NCBI GenBank assembly: GCA_013695265.1
Contig: JACDAU010000311.1
Location: 1 to 12,625, forward strand
DNA: 12,625 nucleotides
Direction: 5' to 3'
DNA from: Chloroflexia bacterium
Lineage (GTDB): Bacteria > Chloroflexota > Chloroflexia > Thermobaculales > Thermobaculaceae
Shown: one piece after another, positions 1 through 7,185 of the stretch
Layout: every line of letters starts with the position of its first letter
How positions within the stretch are numbered: the first letter of the stretch is position 1
Notes under the pieces: generated by a model
The model's database searches: none
What the model saw: only the letters and a program-made list of their open reading frames with translations
What the model was told of the DNA's origin: nothing
Translations under genes and position numbers: made by a program

Positions 1-1
1 C

Positions 2-523
2 CTCGCCATTCTAGGTCGCGAGGTGCTCGCCGATTCGTTGCTGGCGGGCATCGTCGCGACGGCGCAGTATCGGCTCACCGGATACATACCTATCGGGCGA
101 GAGCGCTCCCCGGTGTATCACCCGGTGTATCACCCGGTGCGGACCACCAACGAGTTACTGCGCTCGTACCGTGGCGCGAACGGGCTCAAGACCGGCACGA
201 CGCCCCAAGCGGGGGAGGCATTAGTCGCATCCGTGCGACGCGGCGATGCGTCACTGATCGCCGTGATGCTGGGCGCGACGGATCGTTTTGCCGATGCGCG
301 TATGCTTTTCGACTGGGGGTTCGACCGCTATGAGTGGCTGCCGGTGACCCCGTATATGTTCGACGCTCCTGTTGGCACCGCAGCGCTACAACCATCTGTC
401 TTCGCGGCGGTCGAGAAGTGGAACACCGACCTGACACTTTTCAATGCCGGCGCCGGTGCCAGTCGGTACTGGCTCGGCACGGAGCCGCTCGATATACCGT
501 CGGTCGAGGCGGTTAGCCCGTGA
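2..523 (+). CDS. D-alanyl-D-alanine carboxypeptidase (peptidase S11), 3' part
   Basis: This is the C-terminal part of a penicillin-binding D-Ala-D-Ala carboxypeptidase, which trims the terminal D-Ala of peptidoglycan stem peptides outside the membrane. The frame is open from base 2, so the gene begins upstream of the window; the GTG at 23 is an internal codon. About 173 residues are visible. The third active-site box is seen as GLKTGTT, with the KTG Lys codon at 188-190, followed by the family's conserved stretch LIAVMLGATD and the 'aR.LFDWGF' segment. The SxxK and SxN boxes would lie upstream. The C-terminal beta domain after WGF is short, about 65 residues. A 12-bp tandem repeat encodes PVYHPVYHPV just before the KTG region. 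The stop overlaps the next start by four bases (GTGA), so it is probably coupled to the pseudouridine synthase. A dac gene near rluB recalls the Bacillus dacB-spmA-spmB-rluB neighbourhood. The family call is secure; the subtype (DacF or DacB) is not. Confidence 0.93.
   Translation, partial: LAILGREVLADSLLAGIVATAQYRLTGYIPIGRERSPVYHPVYHPVRTTNELLRSYRGANGLKTGTTPQAGEALVASVRRGDASLIAVMLGATDRFADARMLFDWGFDRYEWLPVTPYMFDAPVGTAALQPSVFAAVEKWNTDLTLFNAGAGASRYWLGTEPLDIPSVEAVSP
109..139 (+). repeat. 12-bp in-frame tandem repeat inside the carboxypeptidase gene
   Basis: The unit CCGGTGTATCAC occurs twice in perfect tandem and continues for about half a further unit, with period 12. Because 12 is a multiple of three it stays in frame and encodes Pro-Val-Tyr-His twice, then Pro-Val. 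It lies in the variable segment before the conserved NTN/LL..Y..G..KTG block. It looks like a recent slippage duplication that adds four residues without disturbing the active site. Confidence 0.85.
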
Positions 524-1260
524 CGCAGCCGGTTCGCCTGCACAAGATCATGGCCCATGCCGGTGTAGCCTCGTTGCGCGCGAGCGAGCGGCTTATCGAG
601 GAAGGACGGGTCCAGGTAAATGGTCGGACCGTCACGACGCCGGGCACCGTTGCCTTGCCGGAGGACGAGATCGTCGTTGACGGACGCCGGATCAGCGCTA
701 CGACTGTCCACCGCTACGTCCTCCTGAACAAGCCAGCCCTGATTCTCAGCACCGCGCAGGATGAGATGGGCCGCACAACGGTAGTGGACCTCGTGGCCGG
801 GTCGGACCGGCTGTACCCTGTCGGGCGACTGGACCGCGAGTCCGAGGGATTGTTGCTGTTGACGAATGATGGCGCGCTTGCGGAGCGTATGATGCACCCG
901 CGCTTCGGGATACACAAGTCGTATGAGGTCGAGGTGGAGGGTCTTTTTGCGCCGAGTGACCTCGCTCGCTTGCGCGCGGGCGTGCCGCTGGAGGACGGGC
1001 CGAGCATCCCCATCGCTGCGAGGCTGCTAAACAGTGCATCCAAGAGCTCGACCGTGATCCTGACGCTCGGCGAGGGCCGGAACCGCCAGGTGCGGCGAAC
1101 CCTGGAGGCACTGGGCTTCACCATCGTCCGCCTCGTTCGAATCGGCCTCGGTCCGCTCCAGCTTGGTGACCTGCGTCCGGGGCAGTTCCGGGAGCTGACG
1201 CGGTCCGAACTTGAGAACCTTCGCCGGGCGGCCGGACTGAACCAGGAAGTCCGACCGTGA
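520..1260 (+). CDS. rluB: rRNA pseudouridine synthase, RsuA/RluB family
   Basis: This protein converts a specific uridine of rRNA to pseudouridine. It has 246 residues, the usual length for the RsuA/RluB/RluE/RluF family without a C-terminal extension. Residues about 5-55 form an S4 RNA-binding domain (RLHKIMAHAGVAS... through GRVQVNG). The catalytic domain shows the signature YPVGRLDRESEGLLLLTNDG at 99-118, where D105 is the expected catalytic aspartate. The conserved LGEGRNRQVRR follows at 183-193. In the S4 domain the usual SRR is SLR here, a minor change. The GTG start at 520 overlaps the upstream stop (GTGA), and its own stop overlaps the cmk start in the same way, so it is translated within the chain. 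Family assignment is firm. RluB (23S) is chosen over RsuA (16S) because RluB-type proteins are the common ones beside dac and cmk in Gram-positive-like genomes; that part is inference. Confidence 0.92.
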   Translation: MTQPVRLHKIMAHAGVASLRASERLIEEGRVQVNGRTVTTPGTVALPEDEIVVDGRRISATTVHRYVLLNKPALILSTAQDEMGRTTVVDLVAGSDRLYPVGRLDRESEGLLLLTNDGALAERMMHPRFGIHKSYEVEVEGLFAPSDLARLRAGVPLEDGPSIPIAARLLNSASKSSTVILTLGEGRNRQVRRTLEALGFTIVRLVRIGLGPLQLGDLRPGQFRELTRSELENLRRAAGLNQEVRP

Positions 1261-1937
1261 GGCCGCCACGAACCATAGCCCTCGATGGACCCGCCGGCGT
1301 CGGAAAGAGCACAATCGGCAAGCTGCTCGCAGACCGGCATAGCTATCTGTTTCTGGACACGGGCGTACTCTATCGTGCCGTCAGCCTCGCCGCGGTGCGG
1401 CAGGGCCTCGCCTCTGCGGACGCGATCAGCCTAAGCATTGTGGCGCGCGATCTGGACGTGGCGATAGGACGCGCCGAGCCGGAGTCAGGGTACATGTACC
1501 GCGTACTGCTCTGTGGCGAGGACGTTACAGAGGCGCTCCGGTCTCCAGAAGTGGAGCAGATTGTCTCAGAAGTGTCGGCACACCCGCAAGTACGCGCGCA
1601 ACTTCTGCAGCGGCAGCGTGAGATCGCCCGTGCGAACCCCAGCGTGCTGGTCGGGCGCGACATCGGGACCGTCGTGCTGCCAGACGCGGACCTCAAAGTA
1701 TATCTCGATGCAACGATCGAGGAGCGAACCATGCGCCGTCACCGGGAGCGGCTTTTGAAGGATCCGGCATTTCCGTATGAACGAGTCTTGGCCGAGCTGC
1801 AGCGGCGGGATAAGCTGGACACCGAACGGACGAGTTCCCCCCTGAGCGTGCCAGTAGACGCGATCTTAATTGATACCACGGGAAAAGACGTGGATGCGGT
1901 GCTGCTGGAGATCGAGGCCCGGATGGAAGCAGCATGA
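1257..1937 (+). CDS. cmk: (d)CMP kinase (cytidylate kinase)
   Basis: This enzyme phosphorylates CMP and dCMP with ATP in cytosolic pyrimidine nucleotide synthesis. It has 226 residues, typical for bacterial Cmk. The P-loop GPAGVGKST is at residues 11-19. The NMP-binding motif DTGVLYRAV is at 34-42. The Cmk signature GRDIGTVVLPDADLK is at 133-147, and the lid and late arginine segment follow with RRHRE (160-164) and RRDKLDTERTSSPL (183-196). All expected motifs are present, so the enzyme should be active. The GTG start at 1257 shares GTGA with the upstream stop and the end shares ATGA with plsC. A cmk-plsC pairing is common in Firmicutes and Chloroflexota. No other function is likely. Confidence 0.97.
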   Translation: MRPPRTIALDGPAGVGKSTIGKLLADRHSYLFLDTGVLYRAVSLAAVRQGLASADAISLSIVARDLDVAIGRAEPESGYMYRVLLCGEDVTEALRSPEVEQIVSEVSAHPQVRAQLLQRQREIARANPSVLVGRDIGTVVLPDADLKVYLDATIEERTMRRHRERLLKDPAFPYERVLAELQRRDKLDTERTSSPLSVPVDAILIDTTGKDVDAVLLEIEARMEAA

Positions 1938-2587
1938 GCCATGAGCAGCGCTCATTTAAAGTGGCCCGCATGGTTGTGCGGCGGCTGATCATACCCCTCC
2001 TGGCTGATTTCACCGTGGCGGGGCTGGAGAACACGCCACACACGGGACCCTTCATAGCGGCGGCGAACCACAAGAGCATGCTCGATATACCGATCCTCAT
2101 GGCTGTGCTCCCACGCAGACCAAGCATCATGGCGAAGGACAGCCTGTATTTTCGCGGGTCGCACTGGTTCTGGCGCTGGGGCGATGCAATCCCGGTGCGT
2201 CGTGATGGGATGGACCGCAAGGCACTTCGCGCCGCGGCGGAGCGCCTGCAACAGGGCATTCCGTTTGGCATCTTTCCGGAAGGTACCCGTGTGCGTGAAG
2301 GGAGTCTAGGAACCGGCAAGGCGGGCGCCGGGATGATAGCGCTCCGTAGTCAGGCGCCCGTCCTGCCGGTCGCGTTCACCGGCACCGCGAGTATTCTGCG
2401 CGGGAATAGGCCGCACCTTCGGCCGCAGGTCACGATGACGGTGGGAACCCCCATCCCCCACAAGGAGATAGCGGCCGCTGGTAGTCCGCAGGCTGCGACC
2501 GATCTGGTCATGCGCCGCATAGCCGCGCTGCTGCCCCCGGAGGCCCGAGGGCCCTATTCGGGGAACCAGCAGGACGGCAGTTCATGA
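1934..2587 (+). CDS. plsC: 1-acyl-sn-glycerol-3-phosphate acyltransferase (PlsC family)
   Basis: This membrane-associated enzyme adds the second acyl chain to lysophosphatidic acid, giving phosphatidic acid. It has 217 residues, normal for a compact PlsC. The catalytic HX4D motif is seen as NHKSMLD, with H46 and D51. The glycerol-phosphate-binding block FPEGTR is at 114-119, followed by GKAGAG (128-133). The proline-containing block APVLPVAFTG (141-150) is also as expected. An N-terminal hydrophobic segment (about 13-32, with LIIPLLADFTVAG) could anchor it to the membrane. The ATG start overlaps the cmk stop (ATGA) and its stop overlaps the next ATG, so it is coupled on both sides. Acyl-donor preference cannot be read from sequence. 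Confidence 0.95.
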   Translation: MSHEQRSFKVARMVVRRLIIPLLADFTVAGLENTPHTGPFIAAANHKSMLDIPILMAVLPRRPSIMAKDSLYFRGSHWFWRWGDAIPVRRDGMDRKALRAAAERLQQGIPFGIFPEGTRVREGSLGTGKAGAGMIALRSQAPVLPVAFTGTASILRGNRPHLRPQVTMTVGTPIPHKEIAAAGSPQAATDLVMRRIAALLPPEARGPYSGNQQDGSS

Positions 2588-3102
2588 GGTACCACGCGGC
2601 ACTACTGACCCTCAGCGATCGTGGCGCTGCTGGGGAACGGCCCGAGGATACCAGCGCCATGACGATTCGGGGGCTATTGCGGGGCCTTCCGATCCAGGTC
2701 GTCGCTTACGAGGTGTTGCCGGACGAGAAGCTACTTATCGCCGAGCGGCTGCGGAAGTTCGCCGACCAGCCGGATGTGGATCTCCTGCTTACGACCGGCG
2801 GGACGGGACTCGCTCCACGGGACGTGACGCCAGAAGCCACACGGGCGGTAATCGAGTATGAGGTGCCGGGAATCGCAGAGGCGATGCGCGCGGAGGGACT
2901 GCGGCATACTCCCATGGCGATGCTCTCTCGTGCGGTGGTCGGGGTGCGCTCGCGGACTCTGATCGTGAACCTGCCGGGTAGTCCAAAGGGAGTGCGTGAG
3001 TCGCTGGGCATTGTACTTCCGGTACTCACGCACGCGCTCGACAAGCTTGCCGGCGATCCCGACGACTGCGCCCTCGTACCGATTCATACCAGTGACGCGT
3101 AG
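2584..3102 (+). CDS. mog: Molybdopterin adenylyltransferase, MogA/MoaB family
   Basis: MogA/MoaB-fold proteins bind molybdopterin and adenylylate it before molybdenum insertion in cofactor synthesis. The 172 residues span the single MoCF-binding domain. Visible motifs are the N-terminal TLSDRGAAGERPEDTS (9-24), TTGGTGLAPRDVTPEATR (70-87) and the nucleotide-site block NLPGSPKG (129-136). The segment between them (PGIAEAMRAEG...TPMAMLSRA) matches the family closely. The choice between MogA and MoaB is uncertain; the GGTGLAPRDVTPEAT form occurs in both. The gene overlaps plsC by ATGA and is the last member of the coupled chain. No other Moco genes lie in the window, so the cofactor role is inferred from family only. 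Confidence 0.92.
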   Translation: MRYHAALLTLSDRGAAGERPEDTSAMTIRGLLRGLPIQVVAYEVLPDEKLLIAERLRKFADQPDVDLLLTTGGTGLAPRDVTPEATRAVIEYEVPGIAEAMRAEGLRHTPMAMLSRAVVGVRSRTLIVNLPGSPKGVRESLGIVLPVLTHALDKLAGDPDDCALVPIHTSDA

Positions 3103-3138
3103 GACCTATTACTCATAGGGTATGCGTCGATTCGCTTC

Positions 3139-3144
3139 TACAAT
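3139..3144 (+). promoter_or_regulatory. Possible -10 element (TACAAT) upstream of the histidine kinase
   Basis: TACAAT matches the sigma-70-type -10 consensus at five of six positions and lies in the 89-bp gap between mog and the kinase. There is no good -35 hexamer at 16-18 bp. A small hairpin (CCTAT/ATAGG, 3105-3119) sits just after the mog stop. The gap and this box suggest the kinase has its own transcript, but the evidence is weak. Confidence 0.3.
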
Positions 3145-3181
3145 AGCCTGAAAGTGGGGGCGTCCCTCATTTGGTTACGGC

Positions 3182-3186
3182 AGGAG
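3182..3186 (+). promoter_or_regulatory. Shine-Dalgarno AGGAG that decides the kinase start
   Basis: AGGAG lies five bases before the ATG at 3192. The upstream in-frame TTG at 3171 has only a G run (3156-3160) at a less suitable distance. This favours ATG 3192 as the true start of the kinase. Confidence 0.6.
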
Positions 3187-3191
3187 TAGGC

Positions 3192-6113
3192 ATGCAATCA
3201 ATTCCTGGGGTTTATTCGACGCCAAGTGAGCGTGTCCATCGCGACTGGAATCGGGCTGCGTGGCGGTCGCTGCTAATCATTACCCTCAGCGTCCCGGCGG
3301 GAATGCTCCTCGCGCGCGTTATTGGTTATCCCGGTACTCGCGTCGGGTTCGCGGCATTTGCGATGGCCAGCGCCGCGGTCGCCGTGTTCGCGTCTCTAAT
3401 GTTGTTTCGGATGACGCTTTCGCCTCTCGCCGTGTTCGCGGCGCTGGCCATCAGCTTCGACGCCGTTTCCCTGGCGATTCAGCTCCTTCCTTACGCCAAC
3501 TGGTTGCCGAACCCCCCCCGTCCGCTTCTGCTGATGTGGGTGTACCCGACCGTGTTGCTCGCCGGTGTCTGGTACGCCGATACCACCCGGTGTCCGTGGC
3601 ATAGACAGATACGGCTGGCCCTCGCGATAACGGTGTTCGGCGCCGCTCTGGTCATGGCGCTGGGCCTGCTTGCCCTTTCTCTCTGGGTGGCTACACTACT
3701 GGACCGGCCCGTTTGGGCAGGAGAACACGCCGGCCTGCTGGCGATGCAATCGCTGTTGGCCGTTTGCCTCGTCCGGTTGTATCACAAAGGGGATGAGTTG
3801 GCTGGTTGGCTCCTATTGTCCATTCTGCCGGGAGCCTGCGTGGGTCTACTGCTAGCCTGGAATGGAAGCCAGGACGCAGTCGCTGTCTCCACAGTTCGAG
3901 TTGGCGCGTTTCTAATCGCGGGTGCGGGGGCATGGGCGGGCGTGCGCGTCTCCCTGTCGCGCGCAACATCCGGTCATGTCGCGATGCAACTGGCGGAGCG
4001 CCTCCGGGATGCCCTGACTGGCTCGGTTGACCCAGACGTGATGGCCCGGTCGGTGGCGCGGGACGTTGCGTCCGCGCTGGATTTCGATGAGGTCGCCGTT
4101 CTGCTGCATACCCCAGATCAGAAGGGGCTGTATGTCGCCGGCGCCTATGTGGCGAGGCAAGCAGACCGGTCACCGGGAGAAGTTCCGTTCACTCCCTGGT
4201 TCGCGCAACTCGTGCACGACCGGTCTGCTGGCCACCCCAGTCCGAGTAACGGATGGGGTGGCTCGCGGCGGCAGGTGACGTTGCCTCTCATGGTACGCGA
4301 CCAGCAGTTGGGGTTCATGGTCGCGTCTCGTCGCTCGATGCAGAGTGTCTCGGAGTCAGAGCGCGCGCTGCTCGATGTGGCGCTGAACCAGCTCGCGGTA
4401 GGCGTTGCAAATGCGCAGCTCCTGGGCCAGAGTCAGGCGCGTCTGAATCGGAGCGAGGCACTGCGTAGCCTGGCGGTTCAAGCGAGCGGGTCCCTCACCG
4501 TCGATGAGCTCGGCGAGGTCGTGATGCAGCACGCGAAACGGCTGACCGGGAGCAACCATGCCGAGCTGTTTCTACGGTCGGCGCGTGGCGTTTTTATGCG
4601 ATCCGGTGACAGCGCTGTGATGCCGGCGACTGGCCTCTATGAACACGTATTGCGGACGCGCCGCGTACAGGTCTCCGGTGGCAATTGCGCAAGTATCGCC
4701 GCCCCGCTGCTTTCGGCGGATATCATCGTCGGAGTGCTCGTCGTTCATAGCTTGCGCCCATCTGTCCAGATCGGTGAAGAAGAGGAGATGGCGATCCTTG
4801 CGCTCGCCGATCAGTCGGTTATGTCTCTGGAGAGCGCGCGCCTCGCAGACCAAGTGCGGCGCACGCAGGCCGAGACAGACGCGCTCTATTCAATCAGCAA
4901 AGATGTCTCTTTCGTGCTGGGCCTCAAGGAGGGGCTGCAACGCGTGACGGAGCGCGCGCTAAGTGTGCTGGACTACGACGTTGTAGTCATCTTGGGGCCC
5001 CGTACCGATGGGGGCGCGATGATTCAGGCGGCGTCGGGCACGACTAACGCGGGATTGCAAAGCGGTGTGCAGTTCCCCGATTCGGACTTCGCCACCCCGC
5101 CGCAGTCGCTGGTCGTAGACGAGTTGGCCGTCGACTCCGGCCTTGGTTCCCTCTACCCCCGACTCACCGCCGACTGCATAGTTTCGGTGCTCGTCGTGCC
5201 GATGCGAGCAAACGGGAATGAGCTCGGTGCGCTGATAGCGGGCAAGCGGGTGCAACACGTTGCAACAGCAGACCAACTGTTCCTCGCGGAACGCATCAGC
5301 CACCAGACCGCCATAGCGATCGAGAATAGCCGCTTGCTGCGCAGCGAGCAGGAGACCGTTGCGAAACTGCGACAGCTCGACGAGATTAAATCGACGGTCA
5401 TACGGTCGGCATCCCATGAGCTGCGGACTCCAATGGCGGCGATCAAGGGCTACACTGAGCTGCTGCTTGAGACCGCAGAGTCGGTCCTCAAACCGCGGCA
5501 GCTCCAGCAACTCAAGATCGTCTCGCAGCAGACGGACCGAGTCCTGAAGATTGTCGATAGCATCATCACCGTTTCGGCGCTTGAAGATGGACGCCTAACC
5601 ATGGAGCCCGAAGTAGTGGATGCCGGTGAATTGCTGAAAACCGTGGCGCTCGCGGTCCGGTCTGAAGCAGTGGCGCGAGACATCTCGGTGCGGGTGGACG
5701 CGGACGCCGAGCTCGTATCCGTGCTTGCGGATCGTCGTGGGATCGAGATCGTCCTGCTTAACCTACTCGACAATGCGCTCAAGTACTCTCCCGCTGGGGC
5801 GGAGGTGCATCTGTGGACAGGCGCGGAGGCGGAGAGAGTTCGCTTCTCCGTGTCCGACGTCGGCGCGGGGGTCAGCGACGAAGACCGACTGCATATCTTC
5901 GATAAGTTCCACCGCGGGGGCAGCGCACTCGATGATGCAGTGCCTGGTGTGGGACTTGGGCTCGCGATCTGTCGAGGAATAATCGAGCTCCATGGCGGGG
6001 AGCTCGGGCTGGCGGCCGATTCAGGCGATGGAGCGCGCTTCTGGTTCACGCTGCCGCGCCCGGATGATACGCGGCAACTCGTTGCAAGTACGCCGTGGTA
6101 TGGGCTAGACTGA
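3192..6113 (+). CDS. Membrane sensor histidine kinase with three GAF-like domains
   Basis: This is a hybrid membrane and cytosolic sensor kinase of 973 residues (980 if the TTG at 3171 is used). About eight hydrophobic helices are seen at roughly residues 26-45, 51-72, 79-99, 112-129, 140-170, 181-197, 203-223 and 234-255. Three GAF-like modules follow at about 275-411, 429-549 and 561-715. The HisKA domain (731-796) carries the H-box SASHELRTP with the phospho-accepting H742. The ATPase domain has the N-box NLLDNALKYS (N861), G1 box DVGAG (889-893) and G2 box GVGLGLA (919-925). All catalytic motifs look intact. The membrane part is not a family I recognise and could be a MASE-like sensor. 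No response regulator is adjacent, so the partner is unknown. The gene stands apart from the coupled chain before it. Ligands of the GAF modules cannot be predicted. Confidence 0.94.
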   Translation: MQSIPGVYSTPSERVHRDWNRAAWRSLLIITLSVPAGMLLARVIGYPGTRVGFAAFAMASAAVAVFASLMLFRMTLSPLAVFAALAISFDAVSLAIQLLPYANWLPNPPRPLLLMWVYPTVLLAGVWYADTTRCPWHRQIRLALAITVFGAALVMALGLLALSLWVATLLDRPVWAGEHAGLLAMQSLLAVCLVRLYHKGDELAGWLLLSILPGACVGLLLAWNGSQDAVAVSTVRVGAFLIAGAGAWAGVRVSLSRATSGHVAMQLAERLRDALTGSVDPDVMARSVARDVASALDFDEVAVLLHTPDQKGLYVAGAYVARQADRSPGEVPFTPWFAQLVHDRSAGHPSPSNGWGGSRRQVTLPLMVRDQQLGFMVASRRSMQSVSESERALLDVALNQLAVGVANAQLLGQSQARLNRSEALRSLAVQASGSLTVDELGEVVMQHAKRLTGSNHAELFLRSARGVFMRSGDSAVMPATGLYEHVLRTRRVQVSGGNCASIAAPLLSADIIVGVLVVHSLRPSVQIGEEEEMAILALADQSVMSLESARLADQVRRTQAETDALYSISKDVSFVLGLKEGLQRVTERALSVLDYDVVVILGPRTDGGAMIQAASGTTNAGLQSGVQFPDSDFATPPQSLVVDELAVDSGLGSLYPRLTADCIVSVLVVPMRANGNELGALIAGKRVQHVATADQLFLAERISHQTAIAIENSRLLRSEQETVAKLRQLDEIKSTVIRSASHELRTPMAAIKGYTELLLETAESVLKPRQLQQLKIVSQQTDRVLKIVDSIITVSALEDGRLTMEPEVVDAGELLKTVALAVRSEAVARDISVRVDADAELVSVLADRRGIEIVLLNLLDNALKYSPAGAEVHLWTGAEAERVRFSVSDVGAGVSDEDRLHIFDKFHRGGSALDDAVPGVGLGLAICRGIIELHGGELGLAADSGDGARFWFTLPRPDDTRQLVASTPWYGLD

Positions 6114-6162
6114 AGTAGCAGTAGCCTACAGCCCCAGCGTTTCGGCGCTGATCGGAGGGGCA

Positions 6163-7179
6163 TTGATTCGGCCATTTCGGCTGACCGACATACTCGCTAC
6201 AAAGCGCCAGCAGCAGATTGCGTTGCTGGATCTGCCCGACAGCATCGTCCGGGGCTTTGCGCCCGCACATTTCGCCGCCCGTTCTGCACTCGGACCAGCA
6301 CGTCTCGGTGCCAATGGCCTCGTGTACACGAACAGGATGCGCCTCATCGCTGGCTGCCTGTATGACTCGCCCCGCCGCGGCGAGGATGTACGCCTCATTG
6401 CTTTGACTGGATACTCGCACGAGGACGCTGAGGCGCTGGCGGCGTGGGAACGTCTGGTCGAGCGCACCTGTCTGCGGGCTGCAGGATATGGTCGGCTTCG
6501 CGTGGTCGCCCGGCCGGAAGAGGGAAGCACGTGCGCCGGAATGCTCCACAAGTTAGGTTTTACGATTGCTACGCGGGAACGAATCCTCGCGCGCACGGTA
6601 TCCGCCGAACCGCAATACCGCCCAGCCAGTTTCGAGCTTTTGCGCAGCAATGATGTGTGGGATGCGTGGAAATTATATAGCCGAACAGAACCACTCTCTG
6701 TGCAACGGGCGGAAGGCCTCAGCCCCGCTTCATGGTGGCGTGGCAGAAGGCTGCGTCGAAGGCCGTTTCAGGAGTGGATTTTGCGAAACAACGGGAACGC
6801 GGTCGTGCATCTTGAGCTGCATTACGGCCGGCACAACGCCGCGCTTCGCTTCCATTACGAGCCAGAGCATCGCGGCTCACTGTCCGATGGTACGGAGCAC
6901 GCGATAGGGGTGGCCGCTCGGGCCAAGGTAAACACGGTCTACTGCGTTGTGCGCGACCACCAGGCAGACCTTGAGAGTCTGCTGCTGGACCGCGGTTTCG
7001 TCGTGGCCCATTCGCAGGTGCGCCTGGTCCTGTACACGTCGGTACTCAGTTCCGTCACAGACGCCCTCCCTTCGCCGGGCGTGGAGCGGGCGCCCTCTGG
7101 TCTGCGGACAGGTATGACAGGGCTCTCGCAAACCGATAACGCGGAATCAGGCCAAAACGCCGACTGGTATAATTGGTAA
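6163..7179 (+). CDS. Tandem GNAT-like N-acetyltransferase fold protein, function unknown
   Basis: This is a 338-residue protein that begins IRPFRLTD, the usual opening of GNAT acetyltransferases. Two repeats of the fold seem present: residues about 1-147, closing with LHKLGFTIATRERILART (128-145), and about 155-295, closing with LLLDRGFVVAHSQVRLVLY (273-291). Both ends resemble the terminal beta strands of GNAT domains. The acetyl-CoA loop (Q/R-x-x-G-x-G/A) is not clearly visible in either half, so one or both may be degenerate. The C-terminal 45 residues look disordered. The TTG start is favoured because GGAGG (6154-6158) lies four bases upstream. A small hairpin (CAGCG/CGCTG, 6135-6150) precedes this site. 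The last codons (Asp-Trp-Tyr-Asn-Trp) contain the -10 element of the next gene. Substrate is unknown; assignment to GNAT is by pattern, not proven. Confidence 0.75.
   Translation: MIRPFRLTDILATKRQQQIALLDLPDSIVRGFAPAHFAARSALGPARLGANGLVYTNRMRLIAGCLYDSPRRGEDVRLIALTGYSHEDAEALAAWERLVERTCLRAAGYGRLRVVARPEEGSTCAGMLHKLGFTIATRERILARTVSAEPQYRPASFELLRSNDVWDAWKLYSRTEPLSVQRAEGLSPASWWRGRRLRRRPFQEWILRNNGNAVVHLELHYGRHNAALRFHYEPEHRGSLSDGTEHAIGVAARAKVNTVYCVVRDHQADLESLLLDRGFVVAHSQVRLVLYTSVLSSVTDALPSPGVERAPSGLRTGMTGLSQTDNAESGQNADWYNW
7165..7173 (+). promoter_or_regulatory. Extended -10 promoter element TGGTATAAT for the R3H ATPase operon
   Basis: A perfect TATAAT (7168-7173) is preceded by TG one base upstream (7165-7166), the extended -10 arrangement that can work without a -35 box. 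No good -35 hexamer is seen. Transcription would begin near 7180, only a few bases before the GTG at 7186 and about 15 before the GTG at 7195. The element lies within the last sense codons of the preceding gene. It implies a separate promoter for the ATPase-tmk-receptor group. Confidence 0.6.
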
Positions 7180-7185
7180 AGGGTA

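Noticed and set aside
328..915. 195-codon - strand frame antisense to the carboxypeptidase and pseudouridine synthase
   Set aside because: It is a shadow of two strongly supported + strand genes, as is common in G+C-rich DNA.
6135..6150. CAGCG/CGCTG hairpin as a terminator for the histidine kinase
   Set aside because: The stem is only five base pairs and is followed by GATCGGAGGGG rather than a T run.
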